From: Anaerolineae bacterium
GTDB taxonomy: Bacteria > Chloroflexota > Anaerolineae > Aggregatilineales > Phototrophicaceae
Length of the DNA stretch: 55,865 nt
Direction of reading: 5' to 3'
NCBI GenBank assembly: GCA_022843385.1
Contig: JALHNT010000047.1
Span: 1 to 55,865, forward strand
Shown here: positions 43,401 to 52,328 of the stretch, piece by piece
Layout of the letters: every line of letters begins with the position of its first letter
How positions within the stretch are numbered: the first letter of the stretch is position 1
Position numbers and translations under genes: made by a program
Notes under the pieces: generated by a model
Told to the model about the DNA's origin: nothing
Databases searched by the model: none
Seen by the model: only the letters and a program-made list of their open reading frames with translations

Positions 43401-46400
43401 CGCTGAAATCTATGACCCAATTAGCAATACTTGGTCAGCAGCAGGCAACACCACTGTTCCACACGGATTAATTTCTGCATCTGTTTTGCTTACCAATGGG
43501 AAGGTACTGTTATTGGGCGGCGACACCACGGAAAGCGCCGGTTTCCTGGTCATGACACCGATTGTTGAGCTGTATGATCCCATAACCAATAATTGGACGC
43601 CAGTCGCCCCCATGAATACGCCACGCGCAACTCACTCGGCAACGCTCCTTTCTGATGGGCGCGTTTTGGTCGTTGGTGGAAGTGATGGCGCAGGTGTATT
43701 GAGCAGCGCCGAAATCTACGACCCAAATACCAATGCATGGACTGTGGTTCCAGCTATGACAACCGCGCGCCAGTATCATACAGCTACCCTGCTGGCTGAT
43801 GGTACCGTATTGGTGGCTGGAGGAGCTAACGCAGGCACTTTCTTCAGAAGCACAGAACTCTATGATCCGGCAACGAACTCATGGACTAATGTAGGTGACC
43901 TCGGCAACGCGCGGGCCGGTCACAGCGCCATCCTGTTAGGCGATGGGCGAGTCCTCTTTGCTGGAGGCTCTGTTTCTGCCAGCCTGGTTGTTGGCCTCGA
44001 CAGCACAGACCTTTTCAGCCCTGGCGCTCCATCTGCCAGAAGCACAGAAGTCGGTATTCCGACAGAAGTTGCCTTCAGCCGGGATGGCAAGCGATTGCTG
44101 GTGAGCTATCTGGAAGATCAAGCGATTCTGTTCAATGCGGAAACTGGCACAGTTCAGTCTGTCATTGCCCTGCCCGGTGATGGGAATGCTGTGGCTTTCA
44201 ACCCGGATGGCAGCCGATTCGCCATTGCCACGCTGAGCCAGGCGCGGCTGTACGACGCGACGACCGGCGCATTCATCCGCAACTTCCCAATTGAAAGCAC
44301 GACGCTGGAGGCGAGCGATGTCTCCTTCAGCCCGGATGGTAGGCAGCTCCTCGTGGGCAGCGAAGACTCGACGCTGCGCCTATGGGATGCACAGACCGGA
44401 GCCGAGATCAAACGGTTTGTGGGCCATAGCAACGATGTCAATCTGGTGACGTTCAACCCCGTCCCGTCCTTTACCGCTGGCTGCCCGGGTGGGCTGTCGG
44501 CTGCCCCCAACGCCGATGATCCGATTGGTCACGGCACCAATGTGACGCGCATCATCGCCCAGGCCAACGGCTTCGCGCCGGATGCCAACGTCGTCGCCAT
44601 CCGCGTGTTTGACAATGGCGGACGCGGCTTCAACTCGGACTGGGTGGCCGCACTGAATTACATCCTCTCCACGCCCAGCCTGAGCGTGGATGTGGTCAAC
44701 ATGAGTCTGGGATCGCAGCAGCTTTATGCCCCGGCGGCTGCCGAAACCGGCTGTGATGCCGTGCTGCCGGTCGAAGCCCAGGCGGTCAACCTGCTGACCT
44801 CGCAGGGCATCCCGGTATTCGCCTCGAGCGGCAACAACGGCAGCCGCACCGGCATCAGCGCACCGGCCTGCCTGACCAATGTCATCGCCGTCGGTGCCAC
44901 TTATTCGCACAACATGGGGCGGGAACCCGATACCGGCAACTATCGTCAATTTGTCGGCAGCGCCTTCTTCCCTGAATGCTTCGACACGACCAGCAGCGAC
45001 ACCACGCTGGCCTGCTTCAGCAACATCAACCGTTGGGTGGATGTGCTGGCTCCCGGTTCACGGCTGGTGGTGGACGCAACTGCCGGGGCGAATAACTATG
45101 TTGGCACATCGCAGGCGTCACCAGTGGCGGCCAGCGTCGGCGCGTTGATGCTTCAGGCCAATCCGGCGCTGACAGCGGCGCAGGTGCGGACCATTATCAG
45201 TAGCAGCGGTGCACCAGTGGCTGTGCCGAGTATCGGCAGTTTCAGCCGTGTGAACGCCTTCGTCGCTGTGACCGGGGCGCAGGCCGATCCGACGCTGAAT
45301 TTCTGCGCCGGCGTCAGTGAAATTCCGCGCAGCGAATGCGAGGCGCTGCGGGCGCTTTACAACAGCACCAACGGCGCGGGGTGGGTGAATAACACTGGCT
45401 GGTTCACCACCACGACGCCGTGTAGTTGGTTCAATGTCCAATGCCTAAGTGGAACCGTTTGGCGCATATTTCTAACCAACAATAACCTGGTTGGGGCTCT
45501 GCCGTCTGAACTCGGTGATCTGATTGGTCTGCAGGAACTTTACTTTGCAAACAACTCAATATCAGGGGGATTACCGGCTTCGATTGGCAATCTTATCAAT
45601 CTCAATCGGATGGACATAAGTAACAATCAACTTACAGGGAATATTCCAATTCAGATTGGGAACATGACTAATCTGCGAGAGATTTACCTGCAGGAGAACA
45701 ACTTATCCGGTTCCATCCCTAATGAAATCGGCTCTCTAATTCAATTGCGGGAGTTGATCCTCAATCGCAATCGACTGGATGGATCAATACCCACCCAACT
45801 CGGAAATCTGACTAGCCTGATATTCCTAAACCTTGGCGACAACCAACTGACAGGCACCATTCCTATCGAGCTTGGTAGTCTCTCCAACCTCACCAGTCTT
45901 GATTTGCGCAACAATCGATTGAGTGGAAGTATACCTCCACAACTGGGCAGTTTAATCAATCTGCTGGAGCTTACTCTTGTTGGCAATCAACTAACCGGGG
46001 CAATTCCACCAGAAATAGGTAATCTGGTCAACCTCTTCAACAGCCTCAATCTGGGTAACAATCTGCTCACCGGTACAATTCCGGTTACCTTCAGAAATCT
46101 GACTAACCTCACTTCCCTAAATCTAGGGACAAATCGGCTCACCGGAGGTATTCCTCGCGAATTGGGTAGCCTTGCTAGGATGAGTTTCTTATGGCTGGAT
46201 AACAATCAGTTCACAGGTGACATTCCCAATGAGCTAGGTAATCTGACCAATTTGCGGAGCCTTCTGCTTCAAGGCAACCAACTTACAGGTGCAATACCAG
46301 CTAATCTGGGAACGCTGCCCAACTTGCAGGACATTGATTTCACCAACAACCGACTGACCGGCAACTATCCGTCCAGCCTTACGCAACCAAGCCTGACGGA

Positions 46401-49400
46401 AGTTGACATCCGCTACAACGGGCTGACGGCTGATGCGACGACAACGACCTTCCTTAATGCCCGCGACCCGGACTGGGAATTGTTCCAGGTGCAACCGCCG
46501 ACGAATGTGACCGTCACCAGCCCTGGCAGCACCAGCGCTACCCTCAATTGGACGCCAATTGCCTACACCAGCAATCCGCTGGGCTATTACGAGTACGGCT
46601 ACCGCGAGGCGGGAAGCGGCCTGCCCTACACCTATGCCGGACGAATACCGCTGACGAGCAGCACGGCGCAGGCGACCGGTCTTCCCGCCGGTGACGATCT
46701 GGAAATCGTAATGCGGACGGTGATGCCGGCGAGTGGCAGCCAGGCACAGACCATCATCAGCCTGCCCAGCACCAGCGCCAGCCAGGGGTTGAATACGAGC
46801 GTGTGCGCCACGCTGGGTGTCAGCACAATTCCACTGACGGAATGTGAAGCGCTGGAAGCCCTTTACAACGCGACCAACGGGCCGGCCTGGACAAATGACT
46901 CTGGCTGGCTGAGTGCAATCGATCCGTGTACGTGGGCCGGCATTAGCTGTACGGCGGGTCGAGTGACAACCATCAACTTGGGAAGCAACAATCTAGTCGG
47001 CTCGCTTCCCACACAGATTGGTGATTTGACGGGATTAATATCGATTAATCTGACGGACAATCGGCTGACCGGCAACATTCCACCACAAATCGGGAACCTT
47101 ACGAGTCTGCAAACCCTGTCTATGGCGTTCAATCAACTGACCGGAACAATTCCGCCGGAAATGGGCAGTATGACCTCGCTACAGTTCCTGGCACTGAACT
47201 TCAACCAGCTCACCGGCAGTATCCCAACCACGTTTGGCAACCTGACCAGCCTGACAGACCTGCGGCTGGACAACAACACTCTGAGTGGAACAATTCCGTC
47301 GATCTGGGCCGGGCTAGATAGCCTACAGAATCTGTCCATGTTCAATAATCAGTTCACCGGATCGATTCCACCAAGTCTCGGACAGATGGCTGCGATCAAC
47401 TTCATTACCCTGGTCAACAACCAGCTGCAAGGAACAATCCCGGCGGAACTTGGACTAGCTTCCACCCTCACAACTCTGCGTCTAGCAAATAATCGGCTCA
47501 CTGGAACGATACCTGCTTCCCTGACCAATCTCAGTAATTTGCAGGTACTGGAGTTGCGTAACAATCAGTTTAGCGGAGCGTTACCGGCGACCCTCGGCAA
47601 TTTGACTCAGTTGACAACACTCGATCTTGGCATCAACCGATTGAGCGGTAGCCTGCCGAACAGCATCGGCGGACTCAATGCCATCACCAATCTGCAGATC
47701 AATGCCAATGCTTTCAGCGGCGCGCTACCTGCCACATTTGCTAATCTAAGCGACACATTGGGTGTGGTGGACATCAGTCAAAATGCCATCACCGGCGGTA
47801 ACGCGGCCGTAGTGGCGCTGCTGGATGCCCGCCAACCCGACTGGCGCAGCACACAGACAGTCGCGCCAGCAAATGTGGCTGTTGATGCGGCCAGCGCCAC
47901 ACGCGAGAGCTTCGATCTGACCTGGACACCTATCGCCTTCAGCAGTGGTCCCGGCTACTACGAGATCGGATGCAGTCTGGTGCCGGAAGGACCGTATGTG
48001 CTGAACGGTCGAACCAGCAATAAAACCACCAGCCGCTATACAGTTGAGCGTCTGTTCGCTGGCGTGCAATACTTCTGCACGGTGACGACGGTAACACTGC
48101 CGAGTGGTTTCCAACAGAACACGCTGGTGAGCGGCTTCAGCACCGAGGCGAGCGGGCGTCCGACGCAAGATACACCTGGCTTCCCGCCGGTCATCACCGA
48201 CACGGGCAACATCACGATCACGAGCGACATCACTTTCCCGACAATCTTTGAGGCAGAGACGGAACAGGTCAGCGATACGCCAGTTCCCCTGCCCGCACCC
48301 GACTCTGAGTGTACCGATCCAACGGGCAGCGGGGCGCGCTTCACGGGTAGTGGGGCACGCTTCACTGGCAGCGGCGTGCGCTTTAAAGGCAGCGGTGTGC
48401 GGTTTACCGGCAGCGGCGTGCGCTTCCTCGGCGTCAGCACCGAAGGCTCGAATTACGATACCGTCGTGAGCATCTGGGCAGATGACACACGTCTGGGCGA
48501 CGGAGGCGACGACGAATTCCGGGGGCTGGTGTGTAACGACGATGGACAGGACCCGAACGGCAGCGGCGTGCGCTTCCTCGAATACATCGTGACGGGACAG
48601 GATGGCGAACTCCAGCCGCCGAACCAGTCGCCAGGGATCGGCGTGTCGTATCTGGAATTCGAGGTCGATCCCAACTTCGACTATTGGATCGTGGTCAGCG
48701 GCAAGAATGGCACGAGTGGTACGCTGAAGCTGACGCTGTATAACCTGACCGCGCCGACCGATCCGGCGGACATCACCAATCCCGGCATTCCGGCCAGTGA
48801 GCTGGAAGCGCTGATCGGCCTGTACAACGCGCTGGGTGGCAGCAGTTGGACCAACCGCAGCGGCTGGCTGGAGACGACCACGCCCTGCACCTGGTACGGC
48901 GTTCAGTGCAACGGCGGGCATGTGACCGGGCTGCAACTGCGCGGCAATAATCTGGTCGGGACGATCCCGGACAGCCTGTTCAACCTGCCGTTCCTGCAAA
49001 CCCTCGATCTGAGCAGCAACAAGCTGACTGGTAATCTTCCGGCGCGGCTGACCGAACTGACCAGCCTGGCATCGCTTGCGCTGGAGAAGAACGCGCTGCA
49101 AGGCATCATCCCGCCAGCATTGGCGACACTGCCGGTCTCGACGCTGGACATCGACTACAACGCCCTGCGCGCTACCGATCCTGCCCTCATCAGCCGGCTG
49201 AACACGCTCAACCCAACCTGGGACGATACCCAAACGGTACCACCGACGGACTTCCGCGCCACCCGGCTCGCGGCCACCAGCGCCCGCTTCGACTGGACGC
49301 CGATCCTGTACAGCAGCGATTTCGGCTACTATCAGATCCTGTGGTCAACCACATCGGGCGGGCCGTATACGGCCATCGCAGCGGTCGCCAATCCCAAGAG

Positions 49401-51219
49401 CACCAGCACCGCGACGACGCTGAACACCCTGCCAGCGGCCTGTCCGTTGTATCTGGTCATCCGCACCGTATCGCTGGAGCATCCCCAGCAGGTCAATATC
49501 CTGACCAGCGATAACAGCCCGGAAATCACGCTGGGCTGCGACAGCACAACCGATGATCCGGTACGGGCCGATACCCTGTTCGTCTCGCAGACTGAAGGAC
49601 AGGAAGCGACCAATCAGGGGACCTATGAGACCGATGGCTTCCTGTCGCTGTCGGCCTCCGTCGGCACCGTGACCGCGAGCGGTGGGGTGTGGAACTGGCG
49701 CTACACGCCGCAGGATGGCCCGGCTACCCTGAGCGTGACGATCACTGGCACGTTCAATGGAGGCAGCAGCTTCGGCACGACTTTCACCCTCAATGTCGCC
49801 AACGGCTTCCCATCGGCGGTCTTCACCAATGCCACTGGCACAATCACAGCAGGTGGCAGCGCGATGCTGGTTTTCAGCAATCCGGCTGACCCCGGCCCGG
49901 TCGATGTGGCGGCGGGTTTCCGCTACAGCTTCGACTGCACCGGTGATGCCACCTATGAGGTTGTGAATGTCCTGACGGCATCTTTCCCGTGTGTCTACCT
50001 GACGCCTGGCACCTTCAGCGCGCGTGGACGGATCACGGATAAGGATGGTTTCGGTGCTGAATACACGGCACAGGTGATCGTCAATCCAGCAGCGCCAACG
50101 GGCGACAGCGATATGGGCATCGACCTGAGCGGGCCGGACTTCGCCATCCTGGGCGACACACTGACCTACCTCATCACCCTTACCAACTATGGGCCAGCGC
50201 GGGCGGAAGGGGTGCAAACTAAGATCGATCTCCCGCCAGGACTGGAACTCGAGAGCTTCATCCCGGCCGTGGGAAGCTGCATCAATACAACCTGTACCAT
50301 CGGCGGACTCAATCCAGGCGAGAGCGCGACCGTGCAAATGCTGGCACGCACCACGCTGGCCGATGAGCTGTATATTGCAGCGCAGGTGCGCAGCACTACG
50401 GCTGACCCCAACCTGACGAACCGATTTGACCAAATGCGAACAGTCGTCCGGTTAGCCGGGGACAATCTGCCGCCGGATGCAGGGGATGACACGGCTGCGA
50501 CCATTCAGGACGTGCCAGTCACCATCTCGGTATTGCTGAATGACATGGATACGGATGACGACCCGCTGACGGTGTTCTGGGTCGGCAATCCGCCAGGCGG
50601 CATCCTGACCATCAATCCAGATCAGACGATCACCTTTGCCCCCGATCCTGGCTTCAGCGGAACCTACCAGTTCTATTACAAGATTTCCGATGGCAACGGC
50701 GGAGCGGCCGCCGCGCTGGTGACGGTGACGGTAGTGGCGACCGTGCCGGTAGTGTTGGAAGAACCACCACTGATCGAAGCACCGCCGACTGTGGAGGAAA
50801 GTTGCACGCCAATCTTGATGCCCACTCCCCTACCAGATGAGGCAGCCCGGGCTGCTGCCGTGCTGACGGAGGCGGGAATTATCACCAACAAGATGACTGT
50901 AACTGCCGAGGGCGAACGCTGTATCCAGGGCGATGTGACCATCCACGACAGCGGTGTGATGACCGTGACCTATGCTGCCGACATTGCGATGGCCGATGTG
51001 AATGACACCGAGGCAGTGGCGGCGCTTGTCTCCCAAGTCTTCAGCCTGGTCGATGCCGTGACCGATAAGCCAGCCGCGCTCAATGGCTATCGCCTGTATC
51101 TACTGGTCAGCCATGGCGACGAGATGTGGCTGATCGAGGCCAGTTTCATTGACATCCGCGGTGCGCTAGACGCTGGCTTGTCAGGTCAGGCGTTGCTCGA
51201 TGCGCTGGAAGCCGGTTAG
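40495..51219 (+). CDS. Giant secreted protein: two subtilisin domains, nested WD40/Kelch propellers, three LRR-FN3 modules
   Basis: About 3,574 residues from the ATG at 40495, the start of an N-terminal hydrophobic anchor or signal (ILGLGSAILLVILGLNLSL). Two propeptide-like segments lead to a first S8 protease with Asp250, His281, Asn373 and Ser433. A second S8 domain has Asp615, but His1346, Asn1447 and Ser1539 come only after a ~690-residue insert that reads as WD40 blades 1-4, a Kelch propeller, then WD40 blades 5-7. Next come three modules, each with a Trp/Cys-rich cap, plant-type LRRs (about 14, 12 and 4) and an FN3-like domain. Between the second and third modules is a PPC-like domain bearing heptapeptide repeats. 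Ig/PKD-like, DUF11-like and cadherin-like domains end the protein. There is no LPXTG-type or PEP-CTERM signal. It is probably surface-held through its N terminus and acts in adhesion, recognition and proteolysis; targets are unknown. Confidence 0.92.
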   Translation: MNTRQKWILGLGSAILLVILGLNLSLLIGRQPATDEPLPTPAQLPVSVQPTPLPPDYAPVVSDKMAIGFTQDSSPAERESYLRQIGARLLGNGNQPDTVIVQVSQPQTMPVSPIVSSIQPMPSAELPPPPVEPAPDSITADPIPNRAVVRFNPNTTEAERNAYLSQSSAQVVEVIPNLNTVIVTLPENTTLPASTLVRATEPDFYLAAQVSIPPSDPDYGKQWALGVIGATGAWASLPTNATPITVAVIDSGICATHPDLVGRALPGKSYVSTDTHDEFGHGCSVAGVIAANIDNDIGIAGIAPNVKILPLKVLNAQGVGSYSDVAAAIVFAADNGARIINLSLGGPSASALLEDAVNYAVNKGVLLIGAAGNTSSAQTLYPAAYAPVVAVGSVDSNLQRSSFSSSTVDLYAPGRDILTTSSDGSTRRVTGTSFAAPVVTGVAALEMAVGRSLRVDGGVVTFGVPAMNPPPAPTLEPQATSLPQLTDKIDPKVVAAVQSNGTARVMVALRQSGSAQSNDLAAQAAAVAAAQAAVLAQVNPGDFVVAQQYSHVAALAGDVNQTALNILNSSPDVERVYLDEPTEIHMLEARQAVNIDSVQTGLGLTGTGMTIAVVDTGITPAGAGIVGNVVNQQCFSSAQTAVNQILSGSRDGSVRRWDVNSGEQLASYAVAGGGSQGASYSPDGKRIAVYSPENFFTSATEIRDVATGALVRRFDAGFFTAVIDAEFSPDGQLIAIGKLDATVDIHNIATGALVRTITVGASGSNAVSSLAWSPNGRELAIAGVNIGISRWNVQTGALIWENGSASKPSTMPVGACDPYADLPPFGTGSASSTVGPNMRVARSTPEATIMCDRRVLVTGGRNGSVSFNTAEIYDPTSNTWTAAAPMSVPRLDHTSTRLANGQVLVTGGFEIGGSYTATVEIYRPSSNTWLPVPNMSIPRVGHEAIRLQDGRVLIVGGYTSGGSELRPTSAEIYDPISNTWSAAGNTTVPHGLISASVLLTNGKVLLLGGDTTESAGFLVMTPIVELYDPITNNWTPVAPMNTPRATHSATLLSDGRVLVVGGSDGAGVLSSAEIYDPNTNAWTVVPAMTTARQYHTATLLADGTVLVAGGANAGTFFRSTELYDPATNSWTNVGDLGNARAGHSAILLGDGRVLFAGGSVSASLVVGLDSTDLFSPGAPSARSTEVGIPTEVAFSRDGKRLLVSYLEDQAILFNAETGTVQSVIALPGDGNAVAFNPDGSRFAIATLSQARLYDATTGAFIRNFPIESTTLEASDVSFSPDGRQLLVGSEDSTLRLWDAQTGAEIKRFVGHSNDVNLVTFNPVPSFTAGCPGGLSAAPNADDPIGHGTNVTRIIAQANGFAPDANVVAIRVFDNGGRGFNSDWVAALNYILSTPSLSVDVVNMSLGSQQLYAPAAAETGCDAVLPVEAQAVNLLTSQGIPVFASSGNNGSRTGISAPACLTNVIAVGATYSHNMGREPDTGNYRQFVGSAFFPECFDTTSSDTTLACFSNINRWVDVLAPGSRLVVDATAGANNYVGTSQASPVAASVGALMLQANPALTAAQVRTIISSSGAPVAVPSIGSFSRVNAFVAVTGAQADPTLNFCAGVSEIPRSECEALRALYNSTNGAGWVNNTGWFTTTTPCSWFNVQCLSGTVWRIFLTNNNLVGALPSELGDLIGLQELYFANNSISGGLPASIGNLINLNRMDISNNQLTGNIPIQIGNMTNLREIYLQENNLSGSIPNEIGSLIQLRELILNRNRLDGSIPTQLGNLTSLIFLNLGDNQLTGTIPIELGSLSNLTSLDLRNNRLSGSIPPQLGSLINLLELTLVGNQLTGAIPPEIGNLVNLFNSLNLGNNLLTGTIPVTFRNLTNLTSLNLGTNRLTGGIPRELGSLARMSFLWLDNNQFTGDIPNELGNLTNLRSLLLQGNQLTGAIPANLGTLPNLQDIDFTNNRLTGNYPSSLTQPSLTEVDIRYNGLTADATTTTFLNARDPDWELFQVQPPTNVTVTSPGSTSATLNWTPIAYTSNPLGYYEYGYREAGSGLPYTYAGRIPLTSSTAQATGLPAGDDLEIVMRTVMPASGSQAQTIISLPSTSASQGLNTSVCATLGVSTIPLTECEALEALYNATNGPAWTNDSGWLSAIDPCTWAGISCTAGRVTTINLGSNNLVGSLPTQIGDLTGLISINLTDNRLTGNIPPQIGNLTSLQTLSMAFNQLTGTIPPEMGSMTSLQFLALNFNQLTGSIPTTFGNLTSLTDLRLDNNTLSGTIPSIWAGLDSLQNLSMFNNQFTGSIPPSLGQMAAINFITLVNNQLQGTIPAELGLASTLTTLRLANNRLTGTIPASLTNLSNLQVLELRNNQFSGALPATLGNLTQLTTLDLGINRLSGSLPNSIGGLNAITNLQINANAFSGALPATFANLSDTLGVVDISQNAITGGNAAVVALLDARQPDWRSTQTVAPANVAVDAASATRESFDLTWTPIAFSSGPGYYEIGCSLVPEGPYVLNGRTSNKTTSRYTVERLFAGVQYFCTVTTVTLPSGFQQNTLVSGFSTEASGRPTQDTPGFPPVITDTGNITITSDITFPTIFEAETEQVSDTPVPLPAPDSECTDPTGSGARFTGSGARFTGSGVRFKGSGVRFTGSGVRFLGVSTEGSNYDTVVSIWADDTRLGDGGDDEFRGLVCNDDGQDPNGSGVRFLEYIVTGQDGELQPPNQSPGIGVSYLEFEVDPNFDYWIVVSGKNGTSGTLKLTLYNLTAPTDPADITNPGIPASELEALIGLYNALGGSSWTNRSGWLETTTPCTWYGVQCNGGHVTGLQLRGNNLVGTIPDSLFNLPFLQTLDLSSNKLTGNLPARLTELTSLASLALEKNALQGIIPPALATLPVSTLDIDYNALRATDPALISRLNTLNPTWDDTQTVPPTDFRATRLAATSARFDWTPILYSSDFGYYQILWSTTSGGPYTAIAAVANPKSTSTATTLNTLPAACPLYLVIRTVSLEHPQQVNILTSDNSPEITLGCDSTTDDPVRADTLFVSQTEGQEATNQGTYETDGFLSLSASVGTVTASGGVWNWRYTPQDGPATLSVTITGTFNGGSSFGTTFTLNVANGFPSAVFTNATGTITAGGSAMLVFSNPADPGPVDVAAGFRYSFDCTGDATYEVVNVLTASFPCVYLTPGTFSARGRITDKDGFGAEYTAQVIVNPAAPTGDSDMGIDLSGPDFAILGDTLTYLITLTNYGPARAEGVQTKIDLPPGLELESFIPAVGSCINTTCTIGGLNPGESATVQMLARTTLADELYIAAQVRSTTADPNLTNRFDQMRTVVRLAGDNLPPDAGDDTAATIQDVPVTISVLLNDMDTDDDPLTVFWVGNPPGGILTINPDQTITFAPDPGFSGTYQFYYKISDGNGGAAAALVTVTVVATVPVVLEEPPLIEAPPTVEESCTPILMPTPLPDEAARAAAVLTEAGIITNKMTVTAEGERCIQGDVTIHDSGVMTVTYAADIAMADVNDTEAVAALVSQVFSLVDAVTDKPAALNGYRLYLLVSHGDEMWLIEASFIDIRGALDAGLSGQALLDALEAG
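42400..44481 (+). other. Nested propeller insert within the second subtilisin domain
   Basis: The insert begins with the later strands of a WD40 blade (ILSGSRDGSVRRWDVNSG) and ends with the first strand of that same blade (GHSNDVNLVTFNP), so its ends meet and close a seven-bladed ring. Between blades 4 and 5 (about 42920-44050) lie six full Kelch repeats and a degenerate seventh, of the form GRVLVVGG...AEIYDPNTNAW. On either side the subtilisin sequence resumes as if uninterrupted (QQCFSS before, GCPGGLS and GHGTNV after). The Kelch stretch looks A+T-richer than the flanking protease code. Confidence 0.82.
48322..48426 (+). repeat. Five 21-bp tandem repeats encoding TGSG(A/V)RF
   Basis: Five in-frame heptapeptide units (T/K-GSG-A/V-RF), with DNA differences mainly at third positions; a sixth single unit (NGSGVRF) recurs at about 48556-48576. 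They lie in a loop of a PPC-like domain (STEGSNYDTVVSIW follows). Confidence 0.85.
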
Positions 51220-51231
51220 TTCCAGACAATC

Positions 51232-51261
51232 GCAGGGGCGACTCAACGAGGATGCCTCTGC
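51232..51261 (+). terminator. Possible terminator of the giant gene
   Basis: GCAGGGGC / GCCTCTGC form an 8-bp stem with one G-U pair around a 14-base loop, 13 bases after the stop codon. A modest T-run (AATTTTG) follows about five bases later. Confidence 0.35.
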
Positions 51262-51382
51262 TGCTAATTTTGTTCACGAAGCGTCTGGTCAATGGCGAAG
51301 CAGATAAAGCAGCGGGTTTCAGGGAGCACCGACCACTGCGGATAAACTAATTAACCTTCAGAATAAGGATAAGGGAAAGAGT

Positions 51383-51401
51383 CCCCCTACCCAGCAGGGG
51401 G
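51383..51401 (-). terminator. Hairpin after the transposase stop
   Basis: CCCCCT / AGGGGG stem with a seven-base loop, directly after the stop at 51402 on the minus strand, followed by ACTCTTTCCC. Candidate terminator of the transposase. Confidence 0.4.
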
Positions 51402-52328
51402 TCAGATCGGCATGCGACTGGTGAGTTGACGGTTGACTAAGCCAGCGACGGCACGCACGCGCGAGGCGTGGTTTTGCCGATGCTGGCGGTCGGTTTGGGT
51501 CAAACTCTGGTAGCGGCGCAGTCGTCCAATCGTGTTTTCAACAATGATACGGCGGCGGGAAAAGGCACGATTATAGGCCATATCCTCGGCTGGGCGCGGT
51601 TGACCGCGCGGTTTGCGTCGCGGACTGGCACCTAGGCCGTGTGGGTGCAACTGACCCAACCCGACATAAGCCAGATCGCCGATGCCGCCTATCCCTTTCG
51701 GTAGCCGCTCCATCAGTCCCGACTGCTCCAACAGTTTGATGTCCGCCGTCGGACCCGGCATACTCGCCGAGACATCCACTACCATCCCGGTCTCTTCATT
51801 CACAGCTACCTGGCTCTTGAGGGTGGGTGTCTTTTTTTTACCGCTGTAGAACCCGTCACGCGCATGAGGGTCTTTCGGTCGCTGGACTTTCTGCTCAAAG
51901 CTGTCAATCACCACCGCTAATTCGGGCGTATCATGCAGCAAATCATCCAACTGGCGGCGACGTTTCTTGCCCGGATCCGGTAGCCGCATCGTATCCCGTC
52001 CGGCCTGTTCCAATACGGGCAGCACCCGCTTTATGATCCGTCCTACGGTAATCGCACTGACCCCGAACAGATAGCCCAACACATCGTGGGTGGGATATAC
52101 CCGCAACCACACCACTGTCAATAACACTTGATCGCGCCCCCCTAACTCGGCCGTGCGAGCACCCCCGATCTCACGCTGGCGCTCTGGGCGGCTCAGCCGC
52201 TGGATTTCTGCCGCCTTGAAGGCCGGCAGAGTGTCCCTTACCAGCCGATCAAATTCAGCCACCCGCAATCTAGTCATTTTCAGAAACACTTGACGATAGC
52301 TGTTGAGGTAGTTGTATCGCATTATCAT
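51402..52328 (-). CDS. IS5-superfamily transposase with N-terminal HTH
   Basis: 308 residues; two early methionines offer alternative starts a few codons downstream. The N-terminal third is a helix-turn-helix of the HTH_Tnp_4 kind (VYPTHDVLGYLFGVSAITVG). The DDE core follows with Asp in AVVIDSFEQKVQRP, Asp in GIGDLAYVGL and Glu in RIIVENTIGRLRRY. The frame is complete and lies between clear terminal repeats, so the element may still be mobile. It abuts the 3' flank of the giant gene and marks the start of the IS cluster. Confidence 0.88.
   Translation of the reverse strand: MIMRYNYLNSYRQVFLKMTRLRVAEFDRLVRDTLPAFKAAEIQRLSRPERQREIGGARTAELGGRDQVLLTVVWLRVYPTHDVLGYLFGVSAITVGRIIKRVLPVLEQAGRDTMRLPDPGKKRRRQLDDLLHDTPELAVVIDSFEQKVQRPKDPHARDGFYSGKKKTPTLKSQVAVNEETGMVVDVSASMPGPTADIKLLEQSGLMERLPKGIGGIGDLAYVGLGQLHPHGLGASPRRKPRGQPRPAEDMAYNRAFSRRRIIVENTIGRLRRYQSLTQTDRQHRQNHASRVRAVAGLVNRQLTSRMPI

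Noticed and set aside
48322..48426. CRISPR or direct-repeat array
   Set aside because: The units are contiguous, 21 bp, in frame and without spacers; they are protein-coding repeats.
45300..49200. Plant DNA contamination because of plant-type LRRs
   Set aside because: The LRRs are in one uninterrupted bacterial frame with subtilisin, DUF11-like and cadherin-like domains and bacterial codon use; this LRR subtype also occurs in bacteria.
35378..51351. A composite transposon bounded by two IS5-type elements
   Set aside because: The elements at 35378 and 51352 have different termini and unrelated transposases, so they cannot act as a pair.
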